From Candidatus Gastranaerophilales bacterium (GTDB taxonomy: Bacteria; Cyanobacteriota; Vampirovibrionia; Gastranaerophilales; Gastranaerophilaceae), in contig CAJOJE010000010.1 in assembly GCA_905234865.1 (NCBI GenBank), positions 1-64,000 of the forward strand: a DNA stretch of 64,000 nucleotides. The letters run 5' to 3'. This document shows positions 19,197-32,000 of this stretch, in pieces. The notes beneath the pieces were generated by a model. It was not told the origin of the DNA. It did not search any database and worked only from the letters and a program-made list of their open reading frames with translations. A program made the position numbers and the translations under genes. Position 1 is the stretch's first letter. Every line of letters begins with the position of its first letter.

Positions 19197-19937
19197 ATGG
19201 ACATTAGTAAAAATAACGCAAAAGGAAGTGCTGAAATTTTAGGCGGCGGATATATTGCCTATCAGGGAATTAATCATGGGCTCCCGAGAGCATTGGGCAT
19301 TCGCATTGAATACCATACGACAACAAAAGACAATGCCCGAAAAATAAAGGAATCGGGCGGATATCTTGACCCAAAGTTTGGAGGCGGCGAAACAGGCTGG
19401 TCAAAAAGAGTAAATTCCCGACATTTTCTTGATAATTCAAAAGATTATGTCCATATAACGGGAACAAACAAAAATTCAAAAATTCCAAAAAAAGTGCCAA
19501 AGCAATTATCGGGATTATACAGAACCGTATCAAGGCAAATAAATTGCGCCTTGTATAAAACCGTAGGGAATACGGAGGTAGAAGAATTTAAAAGCTGCAA
19601 AGAATTTAACCCGAAATATGTTTTAATGCTTTTAAAGGGAAATTTGACGCCCTTTAACAATACGGAACGTTTATGTGTCGGAGGAATCGACTCTTATTTT
19701 GATGATAATTTTATACCCGATACGGATAGTTGCGCAGCACTAAAAACCAAACAAAAAGTTAAAGTAAGTACATCAAGACCGGGTGCTATGATAGACGGCT
19801 TAAAAAAATTCGGACTTAAAGGCATGAAAGAAAATAAAGCAAGAGTAGCATTGGGCGGAGCTTTATGCGGAGGCGGAATATATCTCGGTAAAAAATTAAT
19901 TGACAAAGGAAGATTAAATATTAAAGAAAATCAATAA
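19197..19937 (+). CDS. Unknown protein linked to the SLOG-TIR pair, possible ADP-ribosyltransferase-like fold
   Basis: The start is placed at ATG 19197 because AGGAAG lies nine bases upstream; an in-frame ATG at 19161 has no such site. The 246 residues contain RIEYHTTTKDNARKIKESG, then a Gly/Arg region and DYVHITGTN. An H-x-T followed by a helix and 'xxSGG' recalls ADP-ribosyltransferase-fold proteins, but no catalytic glutamate motif can be assigned. A Gly/Ala-rich hydrophobic stretch near the end (VALGGALCGGGIYLGKKLI) may enter a membrane. It follows the TIR gene by 51 bases on the same strand and may be its third component or an unrelated neighbour. Confidence 0.6.
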   Translation: MDISKNNAKGSAEILGGGYIAYQGINHGLPRALGIRIEYHTTTKDNARKIKESGGYLDPKFGGGETGWSKRVNSRHFLDNSKDYVHITGTNKNSKIPKKVPKQLSGLYRTVSRQINCALYKTVGNTEVEEFKSCKEFNPKYVLMLLKGNLTPFNNTERLCVGGIDSYFDDNFIPDTDSCAALKTKQKVKVSTSRPGAMIDGLKKFGLKGMKENKARVALGGALCGGGIYLGKKLIDKGRLNIKENQ

Positions 19938-19994
19938 TGATTTTATAAACCGTTCAATTGTTACGATAAAAAAGTCAAAACTACTGCCTTAACT

Positions 19995-20033
19995 TATTTT
20001 AAGTTTCTCGAATGTCGACAAACTTAAAATAAT
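19995..20033 (+). terminator. Terminator of the accessory operon
   Basis: A 13-bp perfect stem (TTATTTTAAGTTT / AAACTTAAAATAA) with a 13-base loop is followed by TTTTAT, about 60 bases after the third gene's stop. Confidence 0.7.
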
Positions 20034-20062
20034 TTTATAAAACATGTATGAAAGCTAAAAAA

Positions 20063-20088
20063 TTAAAGCCTGCAAATGCAGGCTTTAA
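20063..20088 (-). terminator. Terminator of the giant autotransporter
   Basis: A 12-bp perfect palindrome (TTAAAGCCTGCA / TGCAGGCTTTAA) with a 2-base spacer lies five bases after the stop at 20094. The minus strand continues into a T-rich run. Confidence 0.8.
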
Positions 20089-20093
20089 GAATG

Positions 20094-23000
20094 TTATTTA
20101 ATGTATTCGTTATAATTCGGGTCAAACTCATTCATTGCGATTTTTAGAGTTCTCGGAGCTAAATTCGATTGTCTGTCCCTCATAATGCTGTTGCCCTTAG
20201 CACCAATCATGAAGCTCAAACCGCCCTGAACACCGATACCGTTTCTACCTCCGTTTGTAGCGTACGTTTGTAAGTAGCCGGTGAAGTTATCACTTCCGAC
20301 TTTTCTTATACCCACACCGTATTTAACAAACGGTTTAACCGAAATCGAAGGTAAGGAAACATCGTTTGCCTTGAATTTTGAATCGTCTAAGATATTCCAA
20401 ACCATCGCAACATCCGCATAAGGTTGGAAGCCGTTTTCAAAGTTACCGATGAATTTGACTCCCGGTTGAATTTGAATAGCATGTAAAGGCTCTGCATCAA
20501 TTTTTACGCCTGCGGCATTTTTGTAATCAAACGTATTTACGAATGAATAAGACATCAAATAATTAGGTTGAACAACAAACTTGCCGTCTGCAAGTTCAAT
20601 GTTGTAACCTGTTTTTGAAGCAACACCGGTCATTAACATACCGAAATCTTCATGTCCGTACATCGTGTTTGCTCTTACACCGTTTGCACCGACGTTTGCG
20701 GTTAAGCCCGTATAGAAGTTGTCTTTATAAGCCATTCCGACAACGCCTGCCGTTCCGCCGTTTTGATACATCGAAACACCGTCATAATTTTGATGCGAAC
20801 CGTTATATCCGCCGTATACACCCCATGCTGCGTCCCATCCGCCGCCAAGTTCGTGTATGGAGGATTCGCCGCCAAAGAATGTGCCGTAAGCCATATTTTC
20901 AACTTTCGGGCCGTCATCCATTTTGATTTTTTCGTAATTTGTGTACGGTCTTGCCCAAACGTTTCCTCTGTCATCTCTATCAAGAGCACCTTCGTATAAT
21001 TCTTTATCCTCAGAAGAATCATAGCTCTTGTAATTACGTCCCGTTATTGATGAAGAAACATTTTGATACGGGTCATATCCGCTACCCGATTGAGCATAAA
21101 TTGCTCTTGATTTTTCCATTTGCTGAATATGGTTTTGTGCTTTCAAAGACAAGCGTTGCGATTTTGTCATGAGCATATATCTGTCCATATTGCGGAACGC
21201 TTCATCGTAAGAATTCAATTGAGTCAAATAACCGCCTGCCTGAGCCGCAACGGAAGCTGCGTAAATCGAGGGGTTATATCCCGAATAATCTTCCCCTGAA
21301 CGACCAAAGGTGAAATCACCGTCATTTGAATCATAATTTACGTCATATTTATATATCGGAGATAATGCGGTTAAGCCTTGAGGACCGGTATATTCAACAT
21401 TATTTTTCAAATTGTCGTCCGCAAAGTGGATTTTTGTTACTTTAGAAGTTGCATCCGATATTAAATTTAACCCTGCAACATTTAATGTTCCTGCCGTTAC
21501 GGTTGAAGTTCCGTCCGTACCGTCATCGTTTGCAACAACAAATCTGTCCATTGTTCTGTTTGCAAGATCAACATCACCGTAATAATTTGACGTTGCGTTT
21601 AATTGTAAATCAGCAACTCTGAATGTCGTTACAACTCCGTTTGCCGTACTTACATCACCACCGTTGAAGTTAATGGAGTTCATTGTTGCTCTTGTTGTAT
21701 TTACATCAGGGTTATACAACGTGGAATCGGTCATAAATCCTAACGCACCGCCGTTATTTACGTTGTATTTAACCGAAGTATCCTGAGTATCCGCAGTTCT
21801 AATCAACGTTGCATTAACATTTTGAGTTAAATTTGTCGAATTTGCACTTGCTAAAGTTACGCCGCTTGAGTAAGTAACAGCGTTATTTACATTGTCCGAC
21901 GCAACATCATTTGCAATTGTTACCGTATTGTCGCCCGCATCAATTTCAACTTCCGCATAATTATCACCGTCTGCATTCAACCGGATTGAATTTTCGGAAT
22001 TTGTCGAAAGCAATTGAAGGCTTCTGTTTGTTGTTTTCAAAACTGCTCTTGAGCCGCCGTTTACGGTTAGTGCCGTTCCCTCAACTTCAATATCGGCGTC
22101 TTCGATTGTTAAAGAAGCGTTTCCGTTTAAGGCATTTCCGACAACAACGCCTCTTTGGTTAATTGTATTTCCGTTACCTTGAACGGTTAATATACCCTCA
22201 AGAGTATTTCCTGCTGCGGTTTCGTCGCCTGTCATAGCGTAAATGGACGTATCGCCTGCGTCGGTTTCGTCAACTGCCTTTGCAAGAGAAATTCTCTTAC
22301 TTGTGAGCCACCCTTCATCTACTCCCGCATTTGTTCTTACTTCGTATTGAACGTAGTTATTGGTGTTATCCGTAACGTTTGTAAGATGAGCAGTGCTTGA
22401 AACGTTTTGAACGACTTTATCGCTTATCGTATCGGTAAATTTATATTCTAAAGTATTATCGCCTGCCGCAACAATAGCTGCATTTGTCATATCGATATCG
22501 GTAATTTTGAACATACCGTCAATATTTGCACTGTTTGATTGAACCTGATCAAGCCAGTCCATTTTAATATTAACGTTTGAACCCGTACTTACGATTGCAT
22601 TATTAAAGTCGTATTCCGTAAGCGCATTTGTCCCGTCTTGGAGGTTAAGTGTCGAACCTGCACCCAGAACAAAACCGTTTGCCGTACCGAATGTATCGCC
22701 CGTACCGCTTATAAACTTCATTTCGGTAGCGTCGGCTAAACGTACGGTTCCCGTTGTTGCATGAACGGCTGAGTTGGTTGTATCGGCATTAATATTAATA
22801 TCGCCCGTACCTGAAATCGAAGAAACAATTGTTCCGCCCGATAAATTCAAAATGCCTTCATTATCGACATTAGCACCGAGCAAACTGTTTGCGCTCGCAT
22901 TTAAAGTACCCGATGTAACGGAAACATTTTGTTGAACAAGAGCGTTTTCATCAATTGTTGAAATTCCCGTAGTTGCTACGGTTCCGGCACCGGTAACGTT

Positions 23001-26000
23001 TGAGAATAAGGTTGCGTTTCTAAGTTCTAAACCGCCTGTTGAGTTATTAACAACCCCGCTGTTTGCCGTTATTGAATCCGTTACCGCTAATTTTGCATTG
23101 TTTGCGATATTAACGTTATTTTGAGTAATCGAATTAACGGTTGTAGTACCCGTATTTAGGTTTGTTGTACCGATTGGAGTTCCTTCATCCGTTACGATTA
23201 AAATGGTATTTGTATCGTCTAAATTCAAAACTCCCGTATTGTGAATATCAACCGTATTGTTTGTAATGCTTGAATTTGAAACATTTACCGTACCTGCGTT
23301 TTTAATTGCAACATCGGATACGTTAGTGAAACTTCCGATTGAATCAACATTCAATGTTTGACCTTGAGCAACGGTTATACCGGTATGAGAATTACCGTCA
23401 ATATTGTTTCCGTTGCCGAAAATCGTAAATTCACGATTATCATGAGCTAAAGCGCCGAAGTTTTCATTTGCGGTATAATTACTTGCCAATGAATACGATG
23501 TAGGTGTTATATCTCCTACTCTGTCCTGAATAGCATCAATCAAATCACCGTCGTAAGTTTGAGTTCTTGTTGCAACCAAATGCCCGTTATCGCCGTCAGG
23601 CGTAAAGACATATAAATATCCTGCAGTTGCGGAAGATATTTGATTTGTAATAACGTTTATATCATTTCTTGCATTACCCGTTAAATAATCGGTTTCCGTT
23701 CCGTTTGCAAAATGAATATTATCTCTTGTAATATTGATTGCGGTTAAAGTAATCGTTCCTGCACCCGAATTTACGGTTAATTTATCCATTGAATTATTAA
23801 GGGCATCGTAATCAACGTATAATTTAAGATTATTATCACCCGTTAATTCTCCGATTGTAAGAGTATCGCCTGCGTTATTATTTCTAAGATCAAGCGATGT
23901 ATCTCCCGATACGTTTAATACATCAAGGTTTGTCGTTGCGGCTTTTGAACCCAGTTTAAGAGTACCGTCACCCGATAATTTTGTTGTACCCGTTATTGCA
24001 ATAGAATCATTAATCGTTATATTTTTATCGGATTGAATATTCAAGTTTATTCCGTTATTTGAATAAATGCCCGTGCCTGCACCGGTTGATGTTCCCGTTG
24101 AATTGTTATTTTCAAAAAGAATATCGCCGCCTGTTGCATTTAACGTTAAAGTTCCGCCGTTATTATAAATTGCGGCACCTTCGTTTGATTTGTTTCCGCT
24201 AAACGTTAAAATATTATCGGAATCGTTATTTGTAATCGTTATTGCAATATTGTTTCCGTAAACCGCACCGCCGTTATCGGCCGCTTCATTACCCGTAAAT
24301 GAAGTGTTTGTGATATTTAAGGAATTGAGCGTATCGCTTGTTGCATAAAGCGCACCACCTTGAGCCGTTCCGTTTTCGGCAGTTGCTTTATTATTAACAA
24401 ATGATGAATTTTGTACATTTACGGTGTCATCGTTTGCAATTTGTAAGTATACCGCACCACCTTGAGCGTTTCCTTGAGAGGATGAAGCATAGTTATTATT
24501 GAAAACCGCTTCTATTGTTTCAACTTTTCCGCTTGAATAAACGGCGCCGCCTTTTGCGCTGCCTTTCGAAACATTCGGATTACCGTTTGTTTGAGCATGG
24601 TTATTTTGGAAAGTTCCGTTAATCGAAGATATTGTACCGATATTTAAAACGGCACCGCCAAAAGTATCTTCCGTACCTTGTGCATAGTTATTCGTAAACG
24701 TTGCATTTATATTTTCGATTGTAGAACCCGCATTATTATTTGCAACGGCACCGCCACCCGCATAACCGTTTACGGTACTTACGTAATTATTGTTGAATGT
24801 GCCTGTTATATCGGGGATGTTTGAGCCGATATTTAGAATTGAACCGCCAAAAGTATCACCTTCGCCAGTTGTGATGGAATTATGAGAAGAGCTTCCCGAA
24901 GCGCCGATAATTTCTGCATTTACTTCACCTGAATTTACAAGTCTGCCGCCTTGCATATTAATTGTTTTTTGGTCTATTGAAGTTAATATTGTCGTTGTAC
25001 CGCTTTGAATATTTGTAGTACCTTTTGCTTCGGTATCATCTTTAATTGTATCGAAGGAGTTTGTACCATTTAAAATCAAAGTACCCGTATTATAAATATC
25101 CGTTGTATTTCCCGTAAACGTAGAATTATTAATACCTAACGTTCCTGCGTTATTTACTGCAACATCGGATACGTTAGCGAAACTTCCGATTGAATCAATA
25201 TTCAATGTTTGACCTTGAGCAACGGTTATACCGGTATGAGAATTACCGTCAATATTGTTTCCGTTGCCAAAAATCGTAAACTCACGATTATCATTTGCTA
25301 ATGCGCCAAAATCTTCATCAGCAACGAAGTTACCCGTCAAAGAGTACGAAGAAAGCGTAATTGCGCCCCTGTCTTGAATAGCATCAATCAGAGTATCATC
25401 ACTTTGTGTTCTTGTTGCGGATAAATGACCGTTATCACCGCTTGGCGTAAAAGTATAAAGATAGCCCGTATCGGTTCCCGATGTTATCGGACTTGTTATA
25501 ACATCAATATTATTTCTGGCTGCACCCGTTAAATAATCGGTCTCCGTTCCGTCAACAAACGCCGTATTGTCTTTTGTAATATTGATTGCAGTTAATGTTA
25601 TTTTTCCTGAGCCCGAATTTACGGTTAAGCTATCCATTGAATTATTAAGAGCATCGTAATCAACATAAAGTTCAAGTTCGCTATCACCCGATAATGTGTT
25701 AATTGTCATAACATCGCCCGCATTATCGTTTCTAAGGTCTAAGGATGAATTTCCCTGAATTGAAAATTCATTATACGTTTCATCGAAAGCATTACCGCTT
25801 AATTTTAAGGTACCGCCGTATATTTGAGTTACACCGTCTGCGGTTACTTTTCCCGATATATCAACCGTACCTTTTTCGCCGTTTCTGTTAATTGAAATTG
25901 CATTTGCAGGATTTGAAACATTGATATCGTCCATTACCGTTAGAGTATGATTTTCGCTTGCGTTAAGTTCAAGGTTGCTGCCCGTTAAATACAAGCCATA

Positions 26001-29000
26001 TCCTGAACCTGACGATGTGCCCGTTGAATTGTTATTTTGAAGAAGAATATCTCCGCCTGTCGCATTAAATACAACATCTCCGTCTTTAGCATAAATTGCG
26101 CCGCCTGTTGCCGCACTGTTTCCCGTAAGCGAAATATCTTTTGTATTTGCGGTTATCGTAATTTTTGAATTATCGGCATATATTGCACCGCCCATGGATT
26201 GTCCGGTTGTTGAGGTTGCATAGTTATTGGTAAAACTTGAATCAACAAAATTCAAGTCCGTATTAACGGCATAAACCGCACCGCCTAAAGCATAGCCCGA
26301 ATTTGATACGGCATTATTGTATCCGAAATCTCCGGCATTTGAAACATCGGCATCAGTTCCGATAAAATACAAAGCACCGCCTAAAGCGTCCCCTGTATTT
26401 GCCATAGCATAGTTATTTTCAAATGAGGCGTTAAGGTTTGATATTGAAGTATCAACCATGGAAGCGATAGCACCACCCATTGCATTTGCACCTGCTTCGG
26501 AAGTTGCGTTGTTATCTCTGAAATACCCTTCTATACCGTCAATTTCACCGTCATTATATATAGCGCCGCCTAAAGCGGAATCGTCATCGGCTTTTGCGGA
26601 GTTATTTAAGAATGTGCCATTTATAGAAGCAATATGGCTTTGATTATCTATTGCGCCGCCTGCCGCTATGGTTTTTGCTTCTACGCTGTTTTGAGTAAAA
26701 TCACCGCTGATATTTGTTATTCCTGTCGTCATATCGGCGCTGTATGATGATATAGCGCCGCCTAAAGCAAAGTCGGTTGTTGAAATTGCGGAGTTTCTGT
26801 CAAAATTAGCATTTACCGCATTAATATTTCCCGTATTATAAATGGCGCCGCCTTTTGCGTCATATCCTTCGGCTTGAACCGTATTTTTGCTGAAATCGCC
26901 TGATATAAGGGTTAATTCGCCCTCATTATAAACGGAAGCACCAAGAGCAGTGTTTGTAGTCGTATTTATTGCATTTGAATAATATTCAGACCCCTTAACA
27001 TCGGCGTTGATTGAACCTTCATTGTATAATCTGCCGCCATGGAGAGCAATTTCTTTTTGGTCGGCTGAAGTTTTAATTGTTGTTGTGCCGCTTTTTATGG
27101 TTACATCACCGTTTGTCGTACCTTCATTTGAAATTTTTACAACGGAGTTATCGCCTTCAAAAGTCAAAGTACCGATATTGTAAATATCTGCCGTTGCATT
27201 ATTTGTAAATGACGAATCAATTACTTTTAAAGTACCTGCGTTATTAACCGCATAATCGGACGTATTTGAAAATTCATTAACGTTATCAATCGTGAGGGTT
27301 TGTCCTTCAAGAACATTTATACCGGAATTTCCGGCACCGTATACATTGTTTCCGTTGCCGTAAATCGTAAAGTCACGACCAACTCCGCCCAGAGTTCCAA
27401 AACCCCTGTTTGCGGTAAAGTTATCACTCATTGAATAAGCATTAAGAGTTAAATTGTTATCTTGAATTGCGGTAATTAAATCTCCGTCATACAAAACTCT
27501 TACGACAGACAATAAGCCGTTTGTCGAAGAATCGGGAGTAAAAGTATAAATGTACCCTGACGATGTTACGCTTGACGTAACAGGATAGTTTGTCACAATT
27601 ATCGAATTCCTTGCAGCACCCGTTAAATATTCGGTTTCGCTGCCGTCAACAAAAGCGTCGTTATCATTTAAAATATTAACCGCAGAAAGTGTGATTGTTC
27701 CTGAGCCCGAATCAACGGTGAGTTTATCCATAACGTTTGTCGTTGCATCATAATCTACATAGAGTTTTGCATCGCTCAAACCGGATAAAGTATCAATCTT
27801 AAGGTTGTCGCCTGCATTATTATTTCTAAGGTCAAGCGCCATATTGCCCGTTAAATCTAATTCTTGCAGGTTAGCCGAAGCCGCTTTTGAACCTAATTTA
27901 AGTGTACCGTCGCCTGTTATTGCGGTTGTACCCAAAATATCAATGTCGTCATTAATAGTAATGGTATTAGGTTTTGTAATATTCATATTTATTCCGTTAT
28001 TTGAATAAATGCCCGTGCCTGCACCGGTTGATGTTCCCGTTGAATTGTTATTTTCAAAAAGAATATCCGCACCCGTTGCGTTTAAAGTTACGGTTCCGTT
28101 TTGGTTGAAAATTGCGGCGCCGTTATCTGCAATGTTACCTCTAAAGATTACATCGCCTTCACTTGCGGTAATTACGATATTTGAATCTTCACCTTCTCCG
28201 TATATTGCACCGCCTAAGCCGTATCCTGTTCCCGTTGAAGTTGCGGAGTTATTTATAAATTTAGAATTATTTATTTCAACGTTAGCATAATCAGCCCTTA
28301 TTGCGCCGCCTGCAGCAACTCCCGAGCCTGAAACCGCTCTGTTATTTGTAAAATCACCCGAAAGGTTTGTAACGTTACCGTATGTGTATAAAGCACCGCC
28401 GTTAGCTTCTATTCCGCCCGTTGCGGTATTGTTGTCAAAGTCTGCTCTTAAATTAGATAATGTTCCCGCATTATATATTGCAGCACCATAAGCGGAATTT
28501 TCATTGGATGTTACGGTATTATTCGAGAAAGAACCTTTAATTCTCTCTGTGTTTGAAATTTCACCTATATTATATACGGCAGCCCCTATTGCAAGAGAAT
28601 CAAAAACGCTTAATTCCGAATTTTGGGCATTCAAATTATTCACCGTCATAACGGAATCATGGTCATTTACTAATCTGCCGCCTCGAATATTAACGGTATC
28701 TTGATTTAATGATGTATGTATTTGGGTTGAACCGCTATAAATATTGGTAATACCGGTATTTGGAGTATTATCGGTAATTGTATTAATTTCGTTATTACCG
28801 TTCAAATTCAAGACATAAATATTATGAATATCTCTTGTGTTGTTTGTAAATATTACATCGGAGACATTTAATATACCCTCATTTATAACGGCAGAACCGA
28901 TAATTCCAGAGAACGTACCGACATCGTCAATTCCGAGCGTTTGACCGTAAGAAACCGTTATACCGTTATAAGAATTACCGTCAATATTGTTTCCGTTGCC

Positions 29001-32000
29001 AAAGATTGTAAATCTTCTGTTATTTACGGCTAAAGTGCCTAAATCTTCGGTTAAAACGTAATTATCAGACATTGAATAAGAATCAATTACGACACTTCCT
29101 ATTCTGTTTTGAATAGCATCAATTAAACTGCCCGTATAGCCTTCACTTCTTATAACACCCAAATGACCGTTATCACCGCTTGGCGTAAAAGTATAAAGAT
29201 AGCCCTTATCGGTTAATGATGTTATTGAATTTGTTATAACATTAACGTTATTTCTGGCTGCACCCGTTAAGTAATCGGTTTCCGTTCCGTCAACAAACGC
29301 CGTATTGTCTTTTGTAATATTAATCCCGTTTAACGTTACCGTTCCTGCGCCCGAATTTACGGTTAAACTGTCCATTTTATTATCAATAGCGTCATAATCA
29401 ACATAAAGTTTAAGTTCGCTATCGCCCGATAATGTGTTAATTGTCATAACATCGCCCGCATTATCGTTTCTAAGGTCTAAGGATGAATCTCCCTGAATTG
29501 AAAATTTATTATACGTTTCATCAAAAGCGCTGCCGCTTAATTTTAAGGTACCGCCGTAGATTTGAGTTGCACCGCTTGCAGATACCTTACCCGATAAATC
29601 AACCGTACCTTTTTCATTGTTTTTATTAATTAAAATGTTATTTGCCGCAGTTGCAACATTAATATCATCTTTTATCGTAACGGTTCTGTTTTGATTTGCG
29701 TCAAGTTCAAGATTACCGCCTGTCAGGTATATGCCGTACCCCGTTCCTCCTGCGGTTCCCGTTGAATTATTATTTTGAAGAAGGATATCATTGCCTGTTG
29801 CGTTTAAAACTACATTCGTTTTTGAACCGAATATGGCACCACCTAATGCAGATGAGTTATTTTGAACGGTTACTTTTTTATTTTCCGCCTTAATCGTAAC
29901 GGTTGTATTATCATCTTTTATATTATACGAAGCAATCGCACCGCCTTGAGCTGCTGCGGAGTTATTTGTCAACGTCGTATCATTTAATGTTAAATTTGAA
30001 TTTGATAAGAATACGGCACCGCCTATGGCATTAGAATTTGTCGATTCTGCGGTATTGTATTCAAAAGAGGAATTTGCAAGCGTTACATTATTATCTGCGG
30101 CAAAAAGAGCGCCGCCCATTGCATTGCCGTCGGTCGATTGAACGCTGTTAGCGTTAAATGTTGAATTGTTAAATAGGGCATCAGCACTGACAGGAGCGCC
30201 TGTTGATGTACCTATATATACGGCACCGCCTTGTGATTGCCCGGTTGCAATTGCGTGGTTACCCTTAAAATCGGCACTGATATTATCAATCGCACCTTGA
30301 GCAAATATCGCACCGCCCGCCGCAAAAGTATCGGCGTTAGCGTGGTTAGACGTAAAATCACCCGTTATATTTTGAATTGTACCCGTTGAAAAAATTGCAC
30401 CGCCATAAGCGTTATTATCGGTGCTCGTAGTGTTTTCACCAACCGCATGGTTACCGTTAAAGTTTGCTTCAATATCTCCTAAACTGCCTGTTGAATAAAT
30501 TGCGCCGCCTGCTGCCGTACCTTCCGATTTAGCATAGTTTTCAACAAAATCACCGTTGATATTTTCAATCGAGCTTGTTGAATAAATTGCACCACCATAG
30601 GCATTGCTGACAGCGTCCCCATAGTTGGCGATAAAATCACCCTCAAGACTATTAATCGTACCAAGAGCATAAATTGCACCGCCATAAGCTCCTGCGTCTG
30701 AAGATGTAACATTATTTTGTATAAAATCACCCGTTATACTTTCAATTGACGCAGATCTAGTTGTATATATCGCACCGCCCATACTGTTGCCCGGGGCATT
30801 AATATAGTTATTTATGTAATCACCCGTTATATTTGCAATCGGCGTATTGGTATACATACCGCCGCCCATGCCGCCGTTAGCGTCTGAAGAAGTTGCAATA
30901 ATACGGTTTGCAATAAAATCGGCTGAAACATAATCGAGGCTCTCTCCTCTTGCAAATAAACCGCCGCCCCCGCCGCTACCTGCAGCAATCTCATTAGCGA
31001 CAAATTTACCCTCAACGCCATCTACCTTAGCATTCATACCAAAATGCACCGCACCGCCTTGCGCATTGGTAACACCCACAGGAGTGTGGATGTAGTTACC
31101 GACAAAATTTCCCCTAACGGTTCCTAAAGTAACTTTACTGTCTTTATCGTTATAATATTGAATAGCGCCGCCGTATGCTCCGACTTCCGAGCTGTCAACT
31201 CCTTCACCGGGGGCAATTGTAACACCGTTTCTTATAAAGTTTCCTTCAATTAAATCAATTGATACGTTTGCCGAGTCTTCATCACAGTAGGAAATGGCGC
31301 CACCGTAAGCATTGTTCACGTATTTGCCTGATTCAAGAGGTTCTGTCCAGAAAACCTGATTTTCTACAAAATCGGACACAATAGTTTTATGAGTATTGCT
31401 TACATCACCGCTAATATATATTGCACCGCCTTCATGCGCAGAAACTCCGTTAGTAAAGGTATATCCGTTTGCACCTTCCGTAAATTCGGCGCTATCCGTT
31501 ATTCTTGTTGAAGTTTCCGTATACCCCGCAGGAGTTGCATAAGTATAGTTAAATGTTTTTACTTCACCATTGGGTAAATTTACGTTAAAATCTCTTGTTC
31601 CCGCACCGTTTTCGATTGTTAAGCCGTCATTTAAGTTGTTGTATAAAGAATTTGGTTCAAGGTTAATTTTTTTATAAGCAAGATTTGTGCCGTCCGAAAC
31701 GGTAAAATTATATTCATCCGCAGTTCCTTCAATAATTGAAGAAGCGCTTGATTGAAGTTTTGAAACATCATAAGAATAATAATAGGTGTTACCGCCCGAT
31801 TCTAAAGTAAATACGGGGTTTACGGGAGTATCCTGTTCATAAAGAGCTTGTGCGCCCGTTTTTGTTAATTTGGAAAGAACGTCTTTTGTTTCATCGGAAG
31901 GCGTAAAATAATAAGTTGTCCCGTTAATTAAAACGGAATGGGTATTTGTACCTTTTGTAGCATAAAGAGCAATTGAAGAATGCTCACCGTTTAAATATGC

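Noticed and set aside
20600-31100. Several open frames of 60-106 codons on the opposite strand or in other frames of the autotransporter gene
   Set aside because: They follow from the repetitive, codon-biased autotransporter sequence, have no start signals and no recognisable domain.
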